Shown here: piece by piece, positions 24,701 to 36,786 of the stretch
Position numbering within the stretch: position 1 is the stretch's first letter
Layout: each line of letters begins with the position of its first letter
Source: Lineus longissimus
Lineage: Eukaryota > Nemertea > Pilidiophora > Heteronemertea > Lineidae
Assembly: GCF_910592395.1 (NCBI RefSeq)
Contig: NC_088309.1
Location: 20,276,599-20,340,598, forward strand
DNA length: 64,000 nt
Reading direction: 5' to 3'
The notes under the pieces: generated by a model
The model's database searches: none
Told to the model about the DNA's origin: nothing
The model's input: the letters and a program-made list of their open reading frames with translations, nothing else
Made by a program: the position numbers and the translations under genes

Positions 24701-27700
24701 CACCAATAACTCATTGCTTGCAGTTCATTCTTTTCATCATTACCATCATAACTTTGCGATCCCACATGATTCCGAACAGTTAACATAACATTTCTTTGAG
24801 AGTACAAGCCATGAAACTTTTCTAAATTTGACCCGAGAGCCCCCACAGGACAATCGCCAATTAAGCACAGCACCAGGGGAGTCTCCCTTATTATTTCTGT
24901 TGTGATCAAGAAGCTTAATGTATATTTTTAGTTTACTCTTTATATCTATTCTGCTTTTCTGTTCCCACATATCATTTGGTAAAATCTTTCTGGATACAAT
25001 ATTCTGTACTAGCATACGCTCTAGAATTGTCTAATTGAAAATTCTAAAACTATGCGCCTAAGAAACCTTGTTCCTGAACTCAGCGGTTATGGTTATGCAG
25101 CAACCATATCCGCTTTGGTTGGTGCGAAATTTGAGAGCACCCAAAAATACATTTTGTTGTTCAATTTGTTGTGTTATAGAAGAAAAAAACATTTTAACTC
25201 CAGCAGTGTTTGGTGAGCCAACCAATAAGTTCCAGTTCGGTATCATTTCCTCAAATGTAAAGAAGTATTTGCTCACCTTAGGTATACTCTCAATAAGTTG
25301 TAGTGATTTAGTCCACTCTTCTTTCTCCTGAAATCCGACAAAGATCAAATGGTTGTCAACAATAACTAGTACTGATAAAGCCTACAAGTACAGATTTTTT
25401 GTTTCAACAACAATTATAGATTATTCTTTCCGCGTCATAATGTACTTTTCTCATGTTTTGTGCTTCATTTGGACATTCAAATAATCAATTTTATGATGCA
25501 AGTTTTCGAAGTGGTAAACAGTAAGCACATGAGGGCTGGATTAACTTTTATGTATATGTATGCAGGATGATATCATATATTTCTTTTATATATTGCTTAT
25601 ATTATATATTGCTTTTGTCACCATAAAAGAATAGATTGATCTAAAAATAACCTACTCCTTAAGTCCTCCATACTCCCCACGAAAATAGAATATTTCATTC
25701 AAGAAAAAAACGGACATTAAAATCTTACCTCTGTTGACCATTGTCTTTTTGGGGTAGCTACATCAGGATGTTGTAGCAGGACCTAAGGACACAAAATAAA
25801 AGATAGGTCAATGTTGACTCTCCTTTGAGACCGAATTACTTAAGGAATTGAACCCGAGGCGGAGGACCTTGGTTGAGTTACCAAGACACTCGAGCTAAAA
25901 TACAGTCCAAACCCGAGCCGACAGGCGAGGGTTTGGACGAAATTTTAGCTCCACCCGAGAGTGTCTTGGTAACTCAACCAAGGTCCGAAGCCGAGGGTTC
26001 AATTTCTATTCTAAAATACCTCAAACTTAAAAAGATAGGCCACGAAAATAACTTGAATATGTGCGAATTTGGCAAATTCCATCCATCGCCGGCCCGGCCG
26101 GAGCGCCGGTAGCGCCGTTGTTTACATTATGTTACGGCAACGTTACAGAAAATGAGACATGTACATTTTGTACAGCGCGCATAGGAAGTCCGCATCGGCT
26201 CGCTCAAGTGATGCTAAAATCCGCGCAAATGGGCTATTTGGAGCGTTTTTCTCGGCAAATATGTGTAGTGCTCATTAAAAAACTTAGGGTGGTTGATGCT
26301 TCCTTGGCCGATTTGTGTTTGAAGCAGTGTTTTGAGAGCCTCAAACTTCTGAAGTGAGCTGAAATTCCATTGACGTGACGTGTGCATGGTTTCAACATTT
26401 TAGTGCAACCCGAGGGAACTTTGGTAGAGCATCTTGGTTGCGTGTCCAAAACACTCCGCTCTCAGAACGAGGCTTATGCATTTTCCATTTAAAAGTTGAC
26501 TTTACGGTACCAAGGTATTTTAGAATTCAAGACTAAACCTCTCTTATAGCAAGTAGTATAATAGTATTACCTCAAGCAGTATTTGTTGGAACATTTGACT
26601 ACTATCCCATTGGATGACCAGTATAATGGCTACGAGTTGGTTGGTGAAATAAGGGTACCAACTGTCTCCTTGCCTAGTGCCTGGCATATAACAGTGAACA
26701 GACCCTCTGTTAGAAAATTTTAATAGGGGAGGACCCTATAAAGCACTATTGATGAATACTAACCTTTGCATACTGAATAACGTCAAATAGTGTGTCCATG
26801 TAAGCATGCTTTTGTGGTTGACCTTCACTCTCGCCATCTTGACCTAAAGTGGTCTTGGGTTGGTACATCATTAGGTGATCCAGTGATTTAGAGAAAGCGA
26901 TTTCAGCTGACTTGTGGTTTGCATTTTCTTTGCTGGCCATTGCCGAACACTGGAAAGGAATGATCCAATAAATTACTGATACATTTCTCCTAAATTAGCA
27001 TGGTCATATAGAGTAACAGAAAAGACAACCATCAATATAGCTCTTCGAGGTTTGTACATACGTTCAGGTTGCATTGACATCAGACAGACATGCACCTTGG
27101 GTTTTGCCAGGGCATTAATTTCTTGCCGTTATCAAAACAATGTAGTCTGTTTTTGGTTTTAAATCAAGACTCCACCAAAGTTTTTGTCAACATCTATAGC
27201 CGTGGCAGGATCTCCTGTCCCTCTTTTGTGTTGAGTAGTCAGACTTGTAGTGTGTACTGTGGTTTCAGCTGCGGGTTAGTAACCAATATTACAAATCTTC
27301 TCATGCATGTATTGGCAACAATGCCGCACATAAAATTCAATGAGTATGAGAAGTCGGTGAAATTCAAGCACACAGAGAGATGAAACTTACATGAGGAATG
27401 TTTTTTGAGCTGCCTTTCACACCAAAATATGCATTGAGGAAAAGAAACTGAAGGATAGACAACACTGTTTCCCTGTCTAACCCAGTGCTGGTGATCAGAC
27501 TTGTCAAAGTGGATGCTGCCCACTGCTGCTGACTGCCAATGTCAATATTCTTTGACCTGCGACAAAACAAAAATAATAAGAGATTGAACAGATAACAGAA
27601 GGATGAATAAGTCGAAGGAGAGTTATTCTGCAGATTTCTGACATTACTTTAGAGGGAGAAGTGCAGGTCACTAATTTTGTGTGAGCTCGTTGTATTTCAT

Positions 27701-30700
27701 AGAGCTTTGCATTGCCTACAAGTATAGAGCTTTGCATTGGATTTGCCTACAAGTATAGAGCTTGGAAAGAATTACCTACACGTACAGAGCTTGGCATTGC
27801 CTACAAACATAGAGCTTGGAATTGCCTACAAGTATAGAGCTTTGCATTGCCTACAAGTATAGAGCTATGAAGGAATTACCTACATGTATAGAGCTAGGCA
27901 TTGCCTACAAACATAGAGCTTGGAATTGCCTACAAGAATAGAGCTTTGCATTGCCTACACGTATAGAGCTTCGCATTGGATTTGCCTACAAGTATAGAGC
28001 TTGGAAAGAATTACCTACATGTATAGAGCTTGGCATTGCCTACAAACATAGAGCTTGGAATTGCCTACAAGTATAGAGCTTTGCATTGCCTACAAGTATA
28101 GAGCTTGGAAGGAATTACCTATATGTATAGAGCTAGGCATTGCCTACAAACATAAGGCTTGGAATTGCCTACAAGAATAGAGCTTTGCATTGCCTACAAG
28201 TATAGAGCTTTGCATTGGATTTGCCTACAAGTATAGAGCTTGGAAGGAATTGCCTACAAGTATAGAGCTTGGCATTGCCTGCAAGTATGAACCTGACTGA
28301 TTGTTACAAGCATGAAATTAGGATGTTACAGGATTCTCTTTAAACACCTTACCCAAATACACGCTCTCCTTGGAACATCTGCATGCATATCTCAGCCAGA
28401 GATTTGACAGCATCACCCTTGAGCTAAAAGGAAACAACACAAAATAAAATTGTTAAAAAGCCCTGCGTGCTTACATCAGCACACCTGTGCCCCAAGGTAA
28501 GCCACTACCTTAATTCTCTATCAAGAAGAACTATGCATCAAAATACATCTTGGGGTAATAATTTAACAGATTAGGAACAGGAAAGTAATGATATTGAGAT
28601 AGGCAACCAAAAGGCCTGAGTAGGTATAAGATTGTGCAGTAGATTGCTCCCGTCATAGCCAATTTGACCCTGGAACGGTTGGTTGGATTCTAAGAGTAGC
28701 AGCATGGTTGAGTAGTGTGAGACACACAAAACTTTAAAGTACCGTAGAGTACTTACTAAGGAGATGAGACTGTGAATCGTTTTCGTCTTTGTGAGGTGGT
28801 CAAAGCGATATGATAATGGAGAACTCAGGAGTAATTTGATGACCACGAGTTGAACAGAATGGTCATCTAGCCTTTTGGCCGTTCTGACAATGGATTCGCT
28901 CTGGAAATGAAGGTAAGAATTTCAAATGATCAAAATAACTCTTGTTATGTTTCATACCGTACTTGCAAGACTTACTTCTCTCTTACTACAGAATGTCAGA
29001 CCATGTCAAAGATATTCCTCTGGGATCTTCAGATTGGCCATCAAGTGAATATCATTGGTCAAACGTAAAATTTTGCAATAAACATAAAACAGATCAGTTC
29101 AATCTGTATGGAATTTTAGAAGGAATACAAACAATTTAAAATGAATCTTTTTTGTACATGATAATATGATTGAGTTTTTTTTGCTCTTTTCCTATAGTTA
29201 TTTGGGATACAACGTTTCAATCAGTCATTTCCTGGCCATTGTCACGTATGACATATGCTCAACATAAGCAGGGCTATGCAGAACATCTTCCTAAAATGTA
29301 ATTCAAAGAATACATGACATAGTGAAACATGCACTAACGCTACTTACCAACTGCATAGCATAACCATGCAAAGGATTATTCTTGACTGGACAATGGGCGC
29401 ACAGATTATCGAGAATGCCTTTTGACAAAACTGTTCGCACAGTACCAGCACTCTGCGCTCGCTTGAGTGTTTCTTCAGCCAATTTGTAAGCCAGAACCTT
29501 TTTGGAATTTTGAGCGGTCAACAATGCACCTGAAAAGACAGAATTTTCAGGAGTGAAGATTGTTACTGATATGAGCTGTCTGAAATGCTCCGATTCCTTG
29601 AAAATGGTCGCAATGTCAGAGCAAACAAAATGGTCTGACATTCCAATGACAAAACAGGGACAGCTGTGGACTAATCCTACCTCACGTCTCAGGCAAATGA
29701 CAGAGTCATTAGGACAAGAGTGGGAAGAAGGAGAATGTTCACAAGAGGGAAACAGATAAAGAAGGAAAAGAAACGGACATTTGTCGCAAATCTCTTCCAG
29801 AAAATCTTCTCCAAGGGTGAACTAACCATCAATAATACAGCTCCAATATTTCTTGAATAGTTCTTCATTCTTCATAGCCTCTTGCAGTATGTCAATACAC
29901 ATAGGATGTACACAGGGCTGAGAGCTGGCCGACTGCTGTAAAAAGAATGACAAAAAGTTTGAAGGAAGTTAAAAGAACTGAGTGCAGAGCATGGACATGT
30001 ACTAAAAAGTCCGGGGTACCCAGGCTTTTTTCAAACGCAGGGGATAGTGCACTAACACAAGCCAGTTGTCAGTGGCCTGCTTTCCCCAACATCTAGACAT
30101 CTCTTGACTTCGTAACGAGCGAAACGGTGGCAAAGGCTTGGACCAGTTTCAGGCCTGGGCAAATGAAGATAAACCCCTAATTAAACACATTATAGGCATA
30201 CATCACTCTTAGTCTTACCACGCTGTGTTTCCCAGAACATCGCCAAAAGGACTAACGTGCTTTACTTTCTGCATGAACCAACTACGAAACTTATAAGTTG
30301 TCAATTGGTCTGTGTCATTGTGCTTCATGATTATTTCTAACTTACCATAGTGACATCAGCTATCTTGGGCAAATTTGCATCGCACAATATTTCCTTCTCA
30401 TTCCAATATTCCACAAGAAATTTCGCACCGAATGTTTGCTGGAGGAGTAAAACAAAAATGACTTTGTGATACCTTTTTCAAGAGGATGAAAAAATTGGAG
30501 CGTTGGCATCCATCAAAGATACTTATGTATACAAATCCTTTTGAAGCAATTTTGACCAGACAACTTCTGGGACAACAAAGTGTTTTTTTATTAGATCTGA
30601 TTAGAACAAAGACTCTAGGGCTTGCAACATTGGACAACAGCTTTGTAAAAATCCCTCATCAAAAACTAAACACGTACCGGTTGAGATTTTGCCAAACTCC

Positions 30701-33627
30701 ACACGAGGTGTAGGTCATTGGGATCACAGTTCATCCAACCTTTCTTCAAGTCGGTACTCAATAGAGGAAGCACTGTATGACTGAACACTTTTGCTGACGT
30801 CTGGAATGGAAAATCAACTGAATGAGAGTCAGAAGTTAAGAATCATCACACGAATGCGTGCTTCAGTCGTTATCGTCAAGTATGGTCTTTACACAAAATG
30901 TAATTGTTATCCCCTATGACAATAACACGCTGGAACCCTTTTCAGAAACATAAGGCTGAACAGCACAAAAAATTGTTATCTGTTTCATTTCCTTTTCCAT
31001 GAAACAACAAATCACCGAATAGTTTTATTAACTCCCATTTTGAGCAGGTGTACAAAGTATCTTCTTTCTCAAATGATGCACCACAAGAAAATTGGCTCAG
31101 GTGAGCACACAGATCTATTGGCAAACTGACGGACTGTAGTGGGTACAGAAAAAGAAACAACTCCCATTTCTGCTCTAGTCCACTTAATCTTACAAACACT
31201 TGCCATTGACAAATATGCTATACGTACCCGTTTACAAAGCTCAATGAGGCAGTTGATGCATAATTGTTTCAAGATACTCTTCTCATTGATTATCTTCAGC
31301 AGGCCACTTACAACAAACTCAATGTTTTCTACACTGGATTTGTGTAATCTCTCGGAGACGACCAGGGACGTGAATACCATAACCTTCCCCAACAACACCT
31401 GGGACTGATCCTAGGAAAGAGAGAATACAATATCCAATTCCCTGAATTCAGTTGACAAACAAATAACCTGAAAAAACTCCTTCACTCTATCATAAATGTG
31501 ACGACAATGGACATTCAAATCATTGATGAAATGATGCATCCTGACTGGCATTCTGCTGTACACCCAATATTCTGCTTCCTTAACCAACATGTGGACAGAA
31601 ACTATACAAGAAGTTAGCAACTCCAGGGCCAGAAATGACTCAATTAAACCCTTACGTAAAATACATTTACAAAATGGTCATTCACCTGGCTACATCTCTA
31701 TTGCTAATTTGTATTTTTTCAAGTAAAGCAAAACTAGCAATAAAGGAGGGGCAGCCAATCTAAAGAGGTCATCGCTCTCACCTACGTATACTAAATGACG
31801 ACTAGTAAATGATGAATACGAACATATTTTGCTTCTTGTTTGGGAAACTTCAAGTTTTCCTTGAATGACGCCAGGACCAGGTCCTCAGTAACATCGTTGA
31901 AAGTCCTCAAGATCTGAAAAAAAGATAAGTTAAAATTGGAGCAGATACTCATTCTAAGCGCATACAACTTTTGACCATACCCTTGTTGATAAACAAATGC
32001 TTATCTCCAGGTAAACATTCAATCTAAGGTACAGAGCTTGATATGGACTAAATGTCTCACATAGCCTTGATACTAGGTTAACTTCTAGAAGCCCTTGTGT
32101 CTAGGCAGGAAGTGAAATTCTGCCATGACAAGCAATGTACATTTTATCACACTGGACACCTGAAGACGAACACCAGGTCTGGCCTGGAGAAGACTGTTGG
32201 GCACCTCACTACCAGAAAATGTTTATCACAGTACAGATGCCATCAGGCCACTGAACATTCTTTCTAGCTCCTATGCTTCTCACCTTTGACAAGGCACACA
32301 CAATAAGCCTGGACATCTTTCTGCCACCAAGAATGGCATGAGCAGTAATAAAGCTAACTCTCAAACAGTTTCACATCAAGAATACTTACATTTGTAAGGG
32401 CAACAGTGTAGCCAACCCTGGCCATTTCTCGACCTGATCCTGCACCACGGACGAGCCTATCGATTGAGTATTCCAACTCTGTACACAACCCTTTTGCTCC
32501 ATGTTTACCCTAAGGAAAATAAAAGCAATATGGTCAATTGCAATGTATCAAGAAGTTTTGTATGCATGAAGAAGCAAATTCAAAGGGATATAAGTTGCTA
32601 AGTAAAGACTGGTATCAACATTTTTACCTCAGTGTTTCCATTTCCAAGGAAATGTATCGATAGACTGGGACACTGTTCATGTTGTTGACCCCAAGAATGA
32701 CAGTGACTGTCTGTACAAGGGAACAAAATGTAATATTGTGGAAAGATTTTGAATAATCAACAAGATACACGAGACACTGGGTTCTTTTCATGTCAGCAGT
32801 CACTAACACGACTGCAGACTAGACAATGATTGATGATAATGACTAATATGAAGAGCGTTGTATGTTATCAATCAGGCAAGGGATGTCCTATTTTACTAAT
32901 TGCTGGAGACACACTTTGATATCGTCTTGTTCAGTTTGTAATTTGTCCTTTTTCTACTGACATCTCCAATCACCTCAACTCTCTGTCTCAGTCCTACTCC
33001 TAGTCCTAGAGTCTGAGCCTGCTGCAGAGCTTAATTATCGGGGCAGAAACATGCAAGGAGAATCAGACCCTACTACTCCTCATTTCATTGGTGGGAGTGG
33101 CAAATTTCAACCACCGACTCACTCAGTCTCAGACTGACAATAACAGTAACATGTCATAGGGCCTAGCCAACAGGAAGAGCAAAGGCCAAAGCTACCGTAT
33201 ACCCTATCCATTATTCCATATAGTATATCAAGGCCCAAAAGCCCAGCGTAGGATTTCTGAAAGTGCTGATGATGGGGTGTGACGGGTTGGCACAGCCAAT
33301 ATCAGCATATATGGCCTGGCCTGATCCTTTCACCGTTGTTTTCAGTGCTTGCATGCAATGCATGTAGTGTGGCGAACATACACTATTCTATACACACTAC
33401 AATATACACTACAGTACCGAGTACGAGGATTGAAATTAGCTTTTTTTTATTCACTGCTAACGCACCTTTCCGATAAGTTCTTGCTTTCCTTTTAGATGAG
33501 TTAGCAACTGCTGACAAGCTTTATTCCTTTCCACATCTCTAACCTCAGCAAGAGAGGTAAATTGAGCCAAAAACTCAGGATTAAATGACAGAACCACTTT
33601 CCGATCTACGACCACGTGGTCGGCCAT
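11870..33627 (-). CDS. MYBBP1A: MYB-binding protein 1A (nucleolar; DNA polymerase phi family)
   Basis: MYBBP1A is a nucleolar HEAT-like protein involved in ribosome biogenesis and transcriptional regulation; yeast Pol5 is related. The start ATG is at 33627. Exons (high to low): 33627-33466, 32509-32390, 31913-31824, 31410-31228, 30800-30678, 30438-30346, 29935-29827, 29529-29348, 28900-28757, 28423-28353, 27556-27391, 26949-26774, 26661-26571, 25782-25729, 25327-25277, 19344-19246, 18834-18771, 18464-18319, 17921-17598, 17479-17340, 16983-16917, 16552-16439, 16080-16011, 15630-15581, 15247-15158, 14970-14848, 14439-14368, 14205-14161, 13754-13692, 13417-13307, 12974-12871, 12701-11870. Nearly all junctions are GT-AG with agreeing phase, giving about 1,442 residues (human about 1,330). 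Family hallmarks seen: DEPEWLDVMVELFLSLLSRP, a long acidic tract followed by DPALRRAVQAALG, AMMRIDDALAEAF, and a basic tail. The junction between the 26949 and 26661 exons is uncertain: a stronger donor at 26764 would break the frame. A UDP-glycosyltransferase frame lies antisense in intron 15. Confidence 0.92.
17598..17921 (-). CDS. MYBBP1A: MYBBP1A acidic-tract exon
   Basis: This exon encodes about 108 residues dominated by Asp, Glu and Ser (runs such as EDDDDEEEDEEDDDDD), then DPALRRAVQAALG and a basic stretch KKRKKFPEIKKHG. An acidic tract at this place, between the HEAT-like body and the AMMRIDDALAEAF segment, is a known feature of MYBBP1A. The opposite strand gives a poly-Ser open frame that is only a shadow of it. 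Confidence 0.9.
20326..21857. mobile_element. palindromic repeat element with CGAGTT ends; candidate non-autonomous transposon
   Basis: A 1.5 kb block lies in the large MYBBP1A intron. Its left end is a cluster of gcgagttgcgagtt and its right end a longer cluster of the reverse complement aactcgcaactcgc. Inside are about four direct copies of a roughly 185-base unit (centred near 20505, 20691, 20875 and 21061), then copies in the opposite orientation (near 21268, 21455 and 21645), with the axis near 21265. Each unit carries a small hairpin made of CTCGCAGAAAAGAA and its complement. The 8-mer agctcaac flanks both sides (20318-20325 and 21858-21865), as would an 8-base target-site duplication. 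No coding sequence is present. Confidence 0.65.
22970..24535 (+). CDS. UDP-glycosyltransferase (GT1/UGT family) with one in-frame TGA
   Basis: UGTs transfer sugar from UDP-sugars to lipophilic acceptors on the luminal side of the ER. One uninterrupted frame of 522 codons, the usual UGT length, starts at ATG 22970, nine bases after a splice-acceptor-like site (22961). It has a signal peptide (residues 1-15), the acceptor-binding His (SSHI, H28) and its partner Asp (FDLVIVDG, D137). The donor-site signature runs from FRTDWIPQNDLIGH through EAVGNGVPMLGIP to RDQPPN. A C-terminal membrane helix (about 483-508) precedes a short lysine-rich tail ending KTKND, a KxKxx-type ER-retrieval signal. Oddities: codon 203 (23576-23578) is TGA in the middle of a conserved stretch, and the usual THGG is THCG (368-369). 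No in-frame intron removes the TGA. It may be a nonsense allele, an early pseudogene, readthrough or a base error. The coding region is intronless and nested antisense in MYBBP1A. Confidence 0.88.
25840..26530. mobile_element. fold-back (inverted repeat) element
   Basis: Arms at 25844-25919 and 25924-26003 are reverse complements over most of about 76-80 bases (left contains gaccttggttgagttacc, right its complement), so the strand can fold into a long hairpin. A perfect 13-base inverted pair, attctaaaatacc at 26008-26020 and its complement at 26514-26526, encloses a GC-rich segment (26080-26110 is strongly CpG-rich). It lies in the intron between MYBBP1A exons 13 and 14. No coding function is seen. 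Confidence 0.6.
27700..28290. repeat. minisatellite with 239-base higher-order period
   Basis: About 24 copies of a roughly 25-base unit (ttgcctacaagtatagagct with variants) lie head to tail. Variant order repeats: the variant beginning ggatttgcctacaag occurs at 27739, 27978 and 28217, exactly 239 bases apart. This shows whole blocks of about ten units were duplicated. The array sits in the MYBBP1A intron between 28353 and 27556. Confidence 0.88.
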
Positions 33628-33801
33628 GTTGTTATAGGTCACGAAAGGTCAGGTAAAAGAGAAATTCAACAGCCAGTTTTCTGCTGCAATTTTAGTGTCC
33701 CATAAAATATTAAGAGGGCGTTAAAAACAATGTTTATGGGTCAATGATCAACAAAAAAGATGTTTTCTATTAATTTGAACACCAGGGGAGTAAATTAACT
33801 G

Positions 33802-34110
33802 GGCTGTCGGAGTGGTACAGTGGTAGCACCAGCATGATATAACTTAGCTAGGTGCCTGTCAACTCGGAGACAGAGATCCCGGGTTTGATTCTTCAACAAC
33901 CTCGCACGCTCATGCGATGGAGGGCGATTCCTTTTGACAGCATGGGTTTCTGTTTTCCTCCTACTTGTATCACAATCGCTCAGTATTTTTTATAGAGCTA
34001 GTTGACACACTGCATTCTACTCACTGCAGACAAGATGTAGGTGCCAGGCAAGAGATCTTTTACCCCTACATAGTCAACTGAGTTGAGCACACATGTCGGG
34101 GTTTATGCAA
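33802..34110 (+). mobile_element. tRNA-derived SINE
   Basis: The head has an A-box-like sequence tggtacagtgg (33813-33823) and, 58 bases further on, a B-box-like ggtttgattct (33882-33892), the internal promoter of RNA polymerase III genes. The spacing fits a tRNA with a long variable or intron region, but the flanks do not fold as a clean tRNA. A tRNA-unrelated body follows, ending near an A-rich stretch about 34110. It lies between the MYBBP1A start and the EIF4H 3' region. The right boundary is approximate. Confidence 0.6.
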
Positions 34111-34151
34111 ATTAAGAAAGGAAAACCACAGTTACAACATATTTTTCTTTT

Positions 34152-36786
34152 TATTCTAAAGTTTTCTGCCACATAATAATGTAGGGCAGACAATATACAT
34201 TTTTTTTCATTTTCAAATTCAGCAAATTTTAAGAAAATGTACACTGCTTTCATGAAGCTACATTATCTCACAGTACTGAGTGACCTTCATGCTAACAAGA
34301 ATACGATCTGAATTTGAACACATTGTAAATGTATCTCATTGATTAAGGACTTTCATTGAGTACATAGGCACAAGTATGCAAAATGGGCCTCAAATTTAAC
34401 AACCCCTTTTATGCGTACATACTAAATGAATGGCCACTTAAAGCACTAAATGCAAATAAGTGCAATAATATCTACAAGAGACTACAAATTTATGCAAAGG
34501 TTGACACTAGCCAGGCGCTTGGACTTATCGAATTTGGGCTGTAATGTTATCATGGCCACAAAGTTCTGAAATTACTAAAAATAGGACCAGAAAAGTCAGT
34601 TAGACATTTTTGGCAAAACAAAATCGTGCATGTTTAAAAATTTCTTTTTTAAAAAATCGGCAGACTAGTGCTTTTATACTTGACAAATAACAAAGGTAGA
34701 AGAAATTCATTTTGGTATACTGTGACATCACATTTTGCGATGCTGATCTCCCGGTAAAATCATAATCAAATTCACATTTCGACAGTTTCAAAGACCATAT
34801 GAAAAATACCAGAGTTTTGTTCAACCTAATTTCCACATAAAGTAAGAAGTCTTTTGTAGAAAAAGTTGCAGTGTATATGCTTCTCACTAACAGTTGAAGA
34901 GTTCAACTAACTGAAATTTATGCTCCATTATAGATACATGATTAAAACTTCCAGACAACTTGCTATACTGACAAAAAGCTCAGAAAATATTGTGAAAATA
35001 ACTAAGACATCATTTCATAGCGCATAATGAGGAACACTCAAAGATGCAATCTTAGCAGTGACAACTTTTTTTTCTAATGGGAGATCTTTAGCCGTAATGT
35101 GGTAAGACTACACCATTGAATATTGAACTAACCCTAATCAATTCCAGCCTAAATAAACAAGCGTAAAACCCCTCAAACAAAGCAACCAAGTGGTAAGGTA
35201 ATATACATGCATGGTTAGAACCCATTCTTTCAAAAAATGAGAGGACAGGCTCTGCAGTCAACATGGATTTTACACCTAAGCAATATTTACAGTGCTAATT
35301 CATTGTATGAAGAAAACAATAGCTAATTACAGCACACTCGACTTTAACACCACTTTATCACCATAGGGGACAGATTTAAGAAATCATTTCCAGAATGAAA
35401 CACCTCAAGTGAAAGTGCTACCATATCAAAATCTGCGATATTCTTAGTGCAAGATTCTCAGCCGTCACAGTCAAGTTTTGCCATAATGAGGAGCCAAACG
35501 GATCTAAATCGAACTTTGTAACAAAATTTGAAAATGGTGGTGTATGATGAAAAGCTTCACTGCGTTTAAGTACCATTGATATACAAGACTTGCAGCAATC
35601 ACTTTCAAAATCACCATTCACTTTTTCTTGTCTGAACATAAGCAAGGGCAGTTATAAAAGAGTGCAAAATAAAAACAATGAATAACCATGAAATTCTGTT
35701 ATTACTTTGATGAAATTCCATTAAGATCACCAAGCACTGGCTCGATGTGGAAAAAGGGACATTACAAAGTAGAAGTTCCCAAATTGATTCCACAGTACAT
35801 ACATTTTTCGATTATTTCCTGTACGAGTTAATTTTTTAAAGAATAGAACAGGTCATTTTTACTCAAATGATGATTGGGATGCTCAATCTATCAACTAGTA
35901 ACCAAATGATTGCTGGTTGTCCAACGAAAGGCTAATAGTTCGAACAAATGTAAATAAGAGATAGAAATATTTACATGTAGCCTTTACTGGAATATACAGT
36001 AACGGTCAAATACTTAGATGGCACACGCACTGTGTACACCCAGGTCTCACTGTGTACACTTGATTCTACCAATAAATGCTTGATGTCCACAAAGTTAAAG
36101 ACTCCGAGGAAAAACTGACTGAAACAACAATCAGGCTCCCACCCCGATATAAGCAGCGAGCCACATTCTTAAAACGGAGACACACTTCTTGGGTCATTGA
36201 GACACTGGCCGAAATCAACAAGGAGGCCCTGCCCTTCTTTGAGGCCATTAAATTGAGCAAAGCCTTATTTTCAGCTGATCAAACCGAAATTTTTAGGAAT
36301 GCTTAAATAAAATGTGATACTAGCATCATTATAGCTTGTTTATTCCATGTGGGTTCTATGTTTGCTTAAAGAACCATTTTAACATCATGATCGTGTTAGC
36401 AGATGTAGCCAAAAAATACCTAAATCAATATCAATAGAAATCAACCCCTGCCCAAAGTTCATCGAAGAAGATAATTTGATGAAAACAATAATAGCAGCCA
36501 TAGAAATCCTTGCAGTATGCTGTCAAAAACCATGGTGACAAGCAGGCTTTCCAGTCGGTGGATGCATCATCTCTCCCTCAGCTTCCCGGTGATCGGAGAC
36601 TACAAACTGAACCAAGCAGACCTTGAAAAACCTGCAAAAGAAAAATGTAAGAGATAAGTCAAGGTCGGCACTGAAAAGGTCTGTATCCACTATAATGTGT
36701 TCCTGCTTCATTATTCTGATTATGACACAACTACAGACAAGAGTAGATTTATTTGAGTTTAGAACTTACTTTCAGTCTAATGTACA
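34152..36786 (-). other. EIF4H: probable long 3' UTR of EIF4H
   Basis: No coding exon is convincing between the EIF4H stop and 34152, where AATAAA occurs on the minus strand (tttatt 34152-34157). The AT-rich stretch with several short chance frames on both strands fits a 3' UTR of about 2.6 kb, or a shorter UTR plus spacer. An acceptor-like site at about 36625 could define an alternative terminal exon. Confidence 0.35.

Noticed and set aside
27700-28290. CRISPR-like array
   Set aside because: Repeats are contiguous and have no unique spacers. This is a minisatellite in an animal intron.
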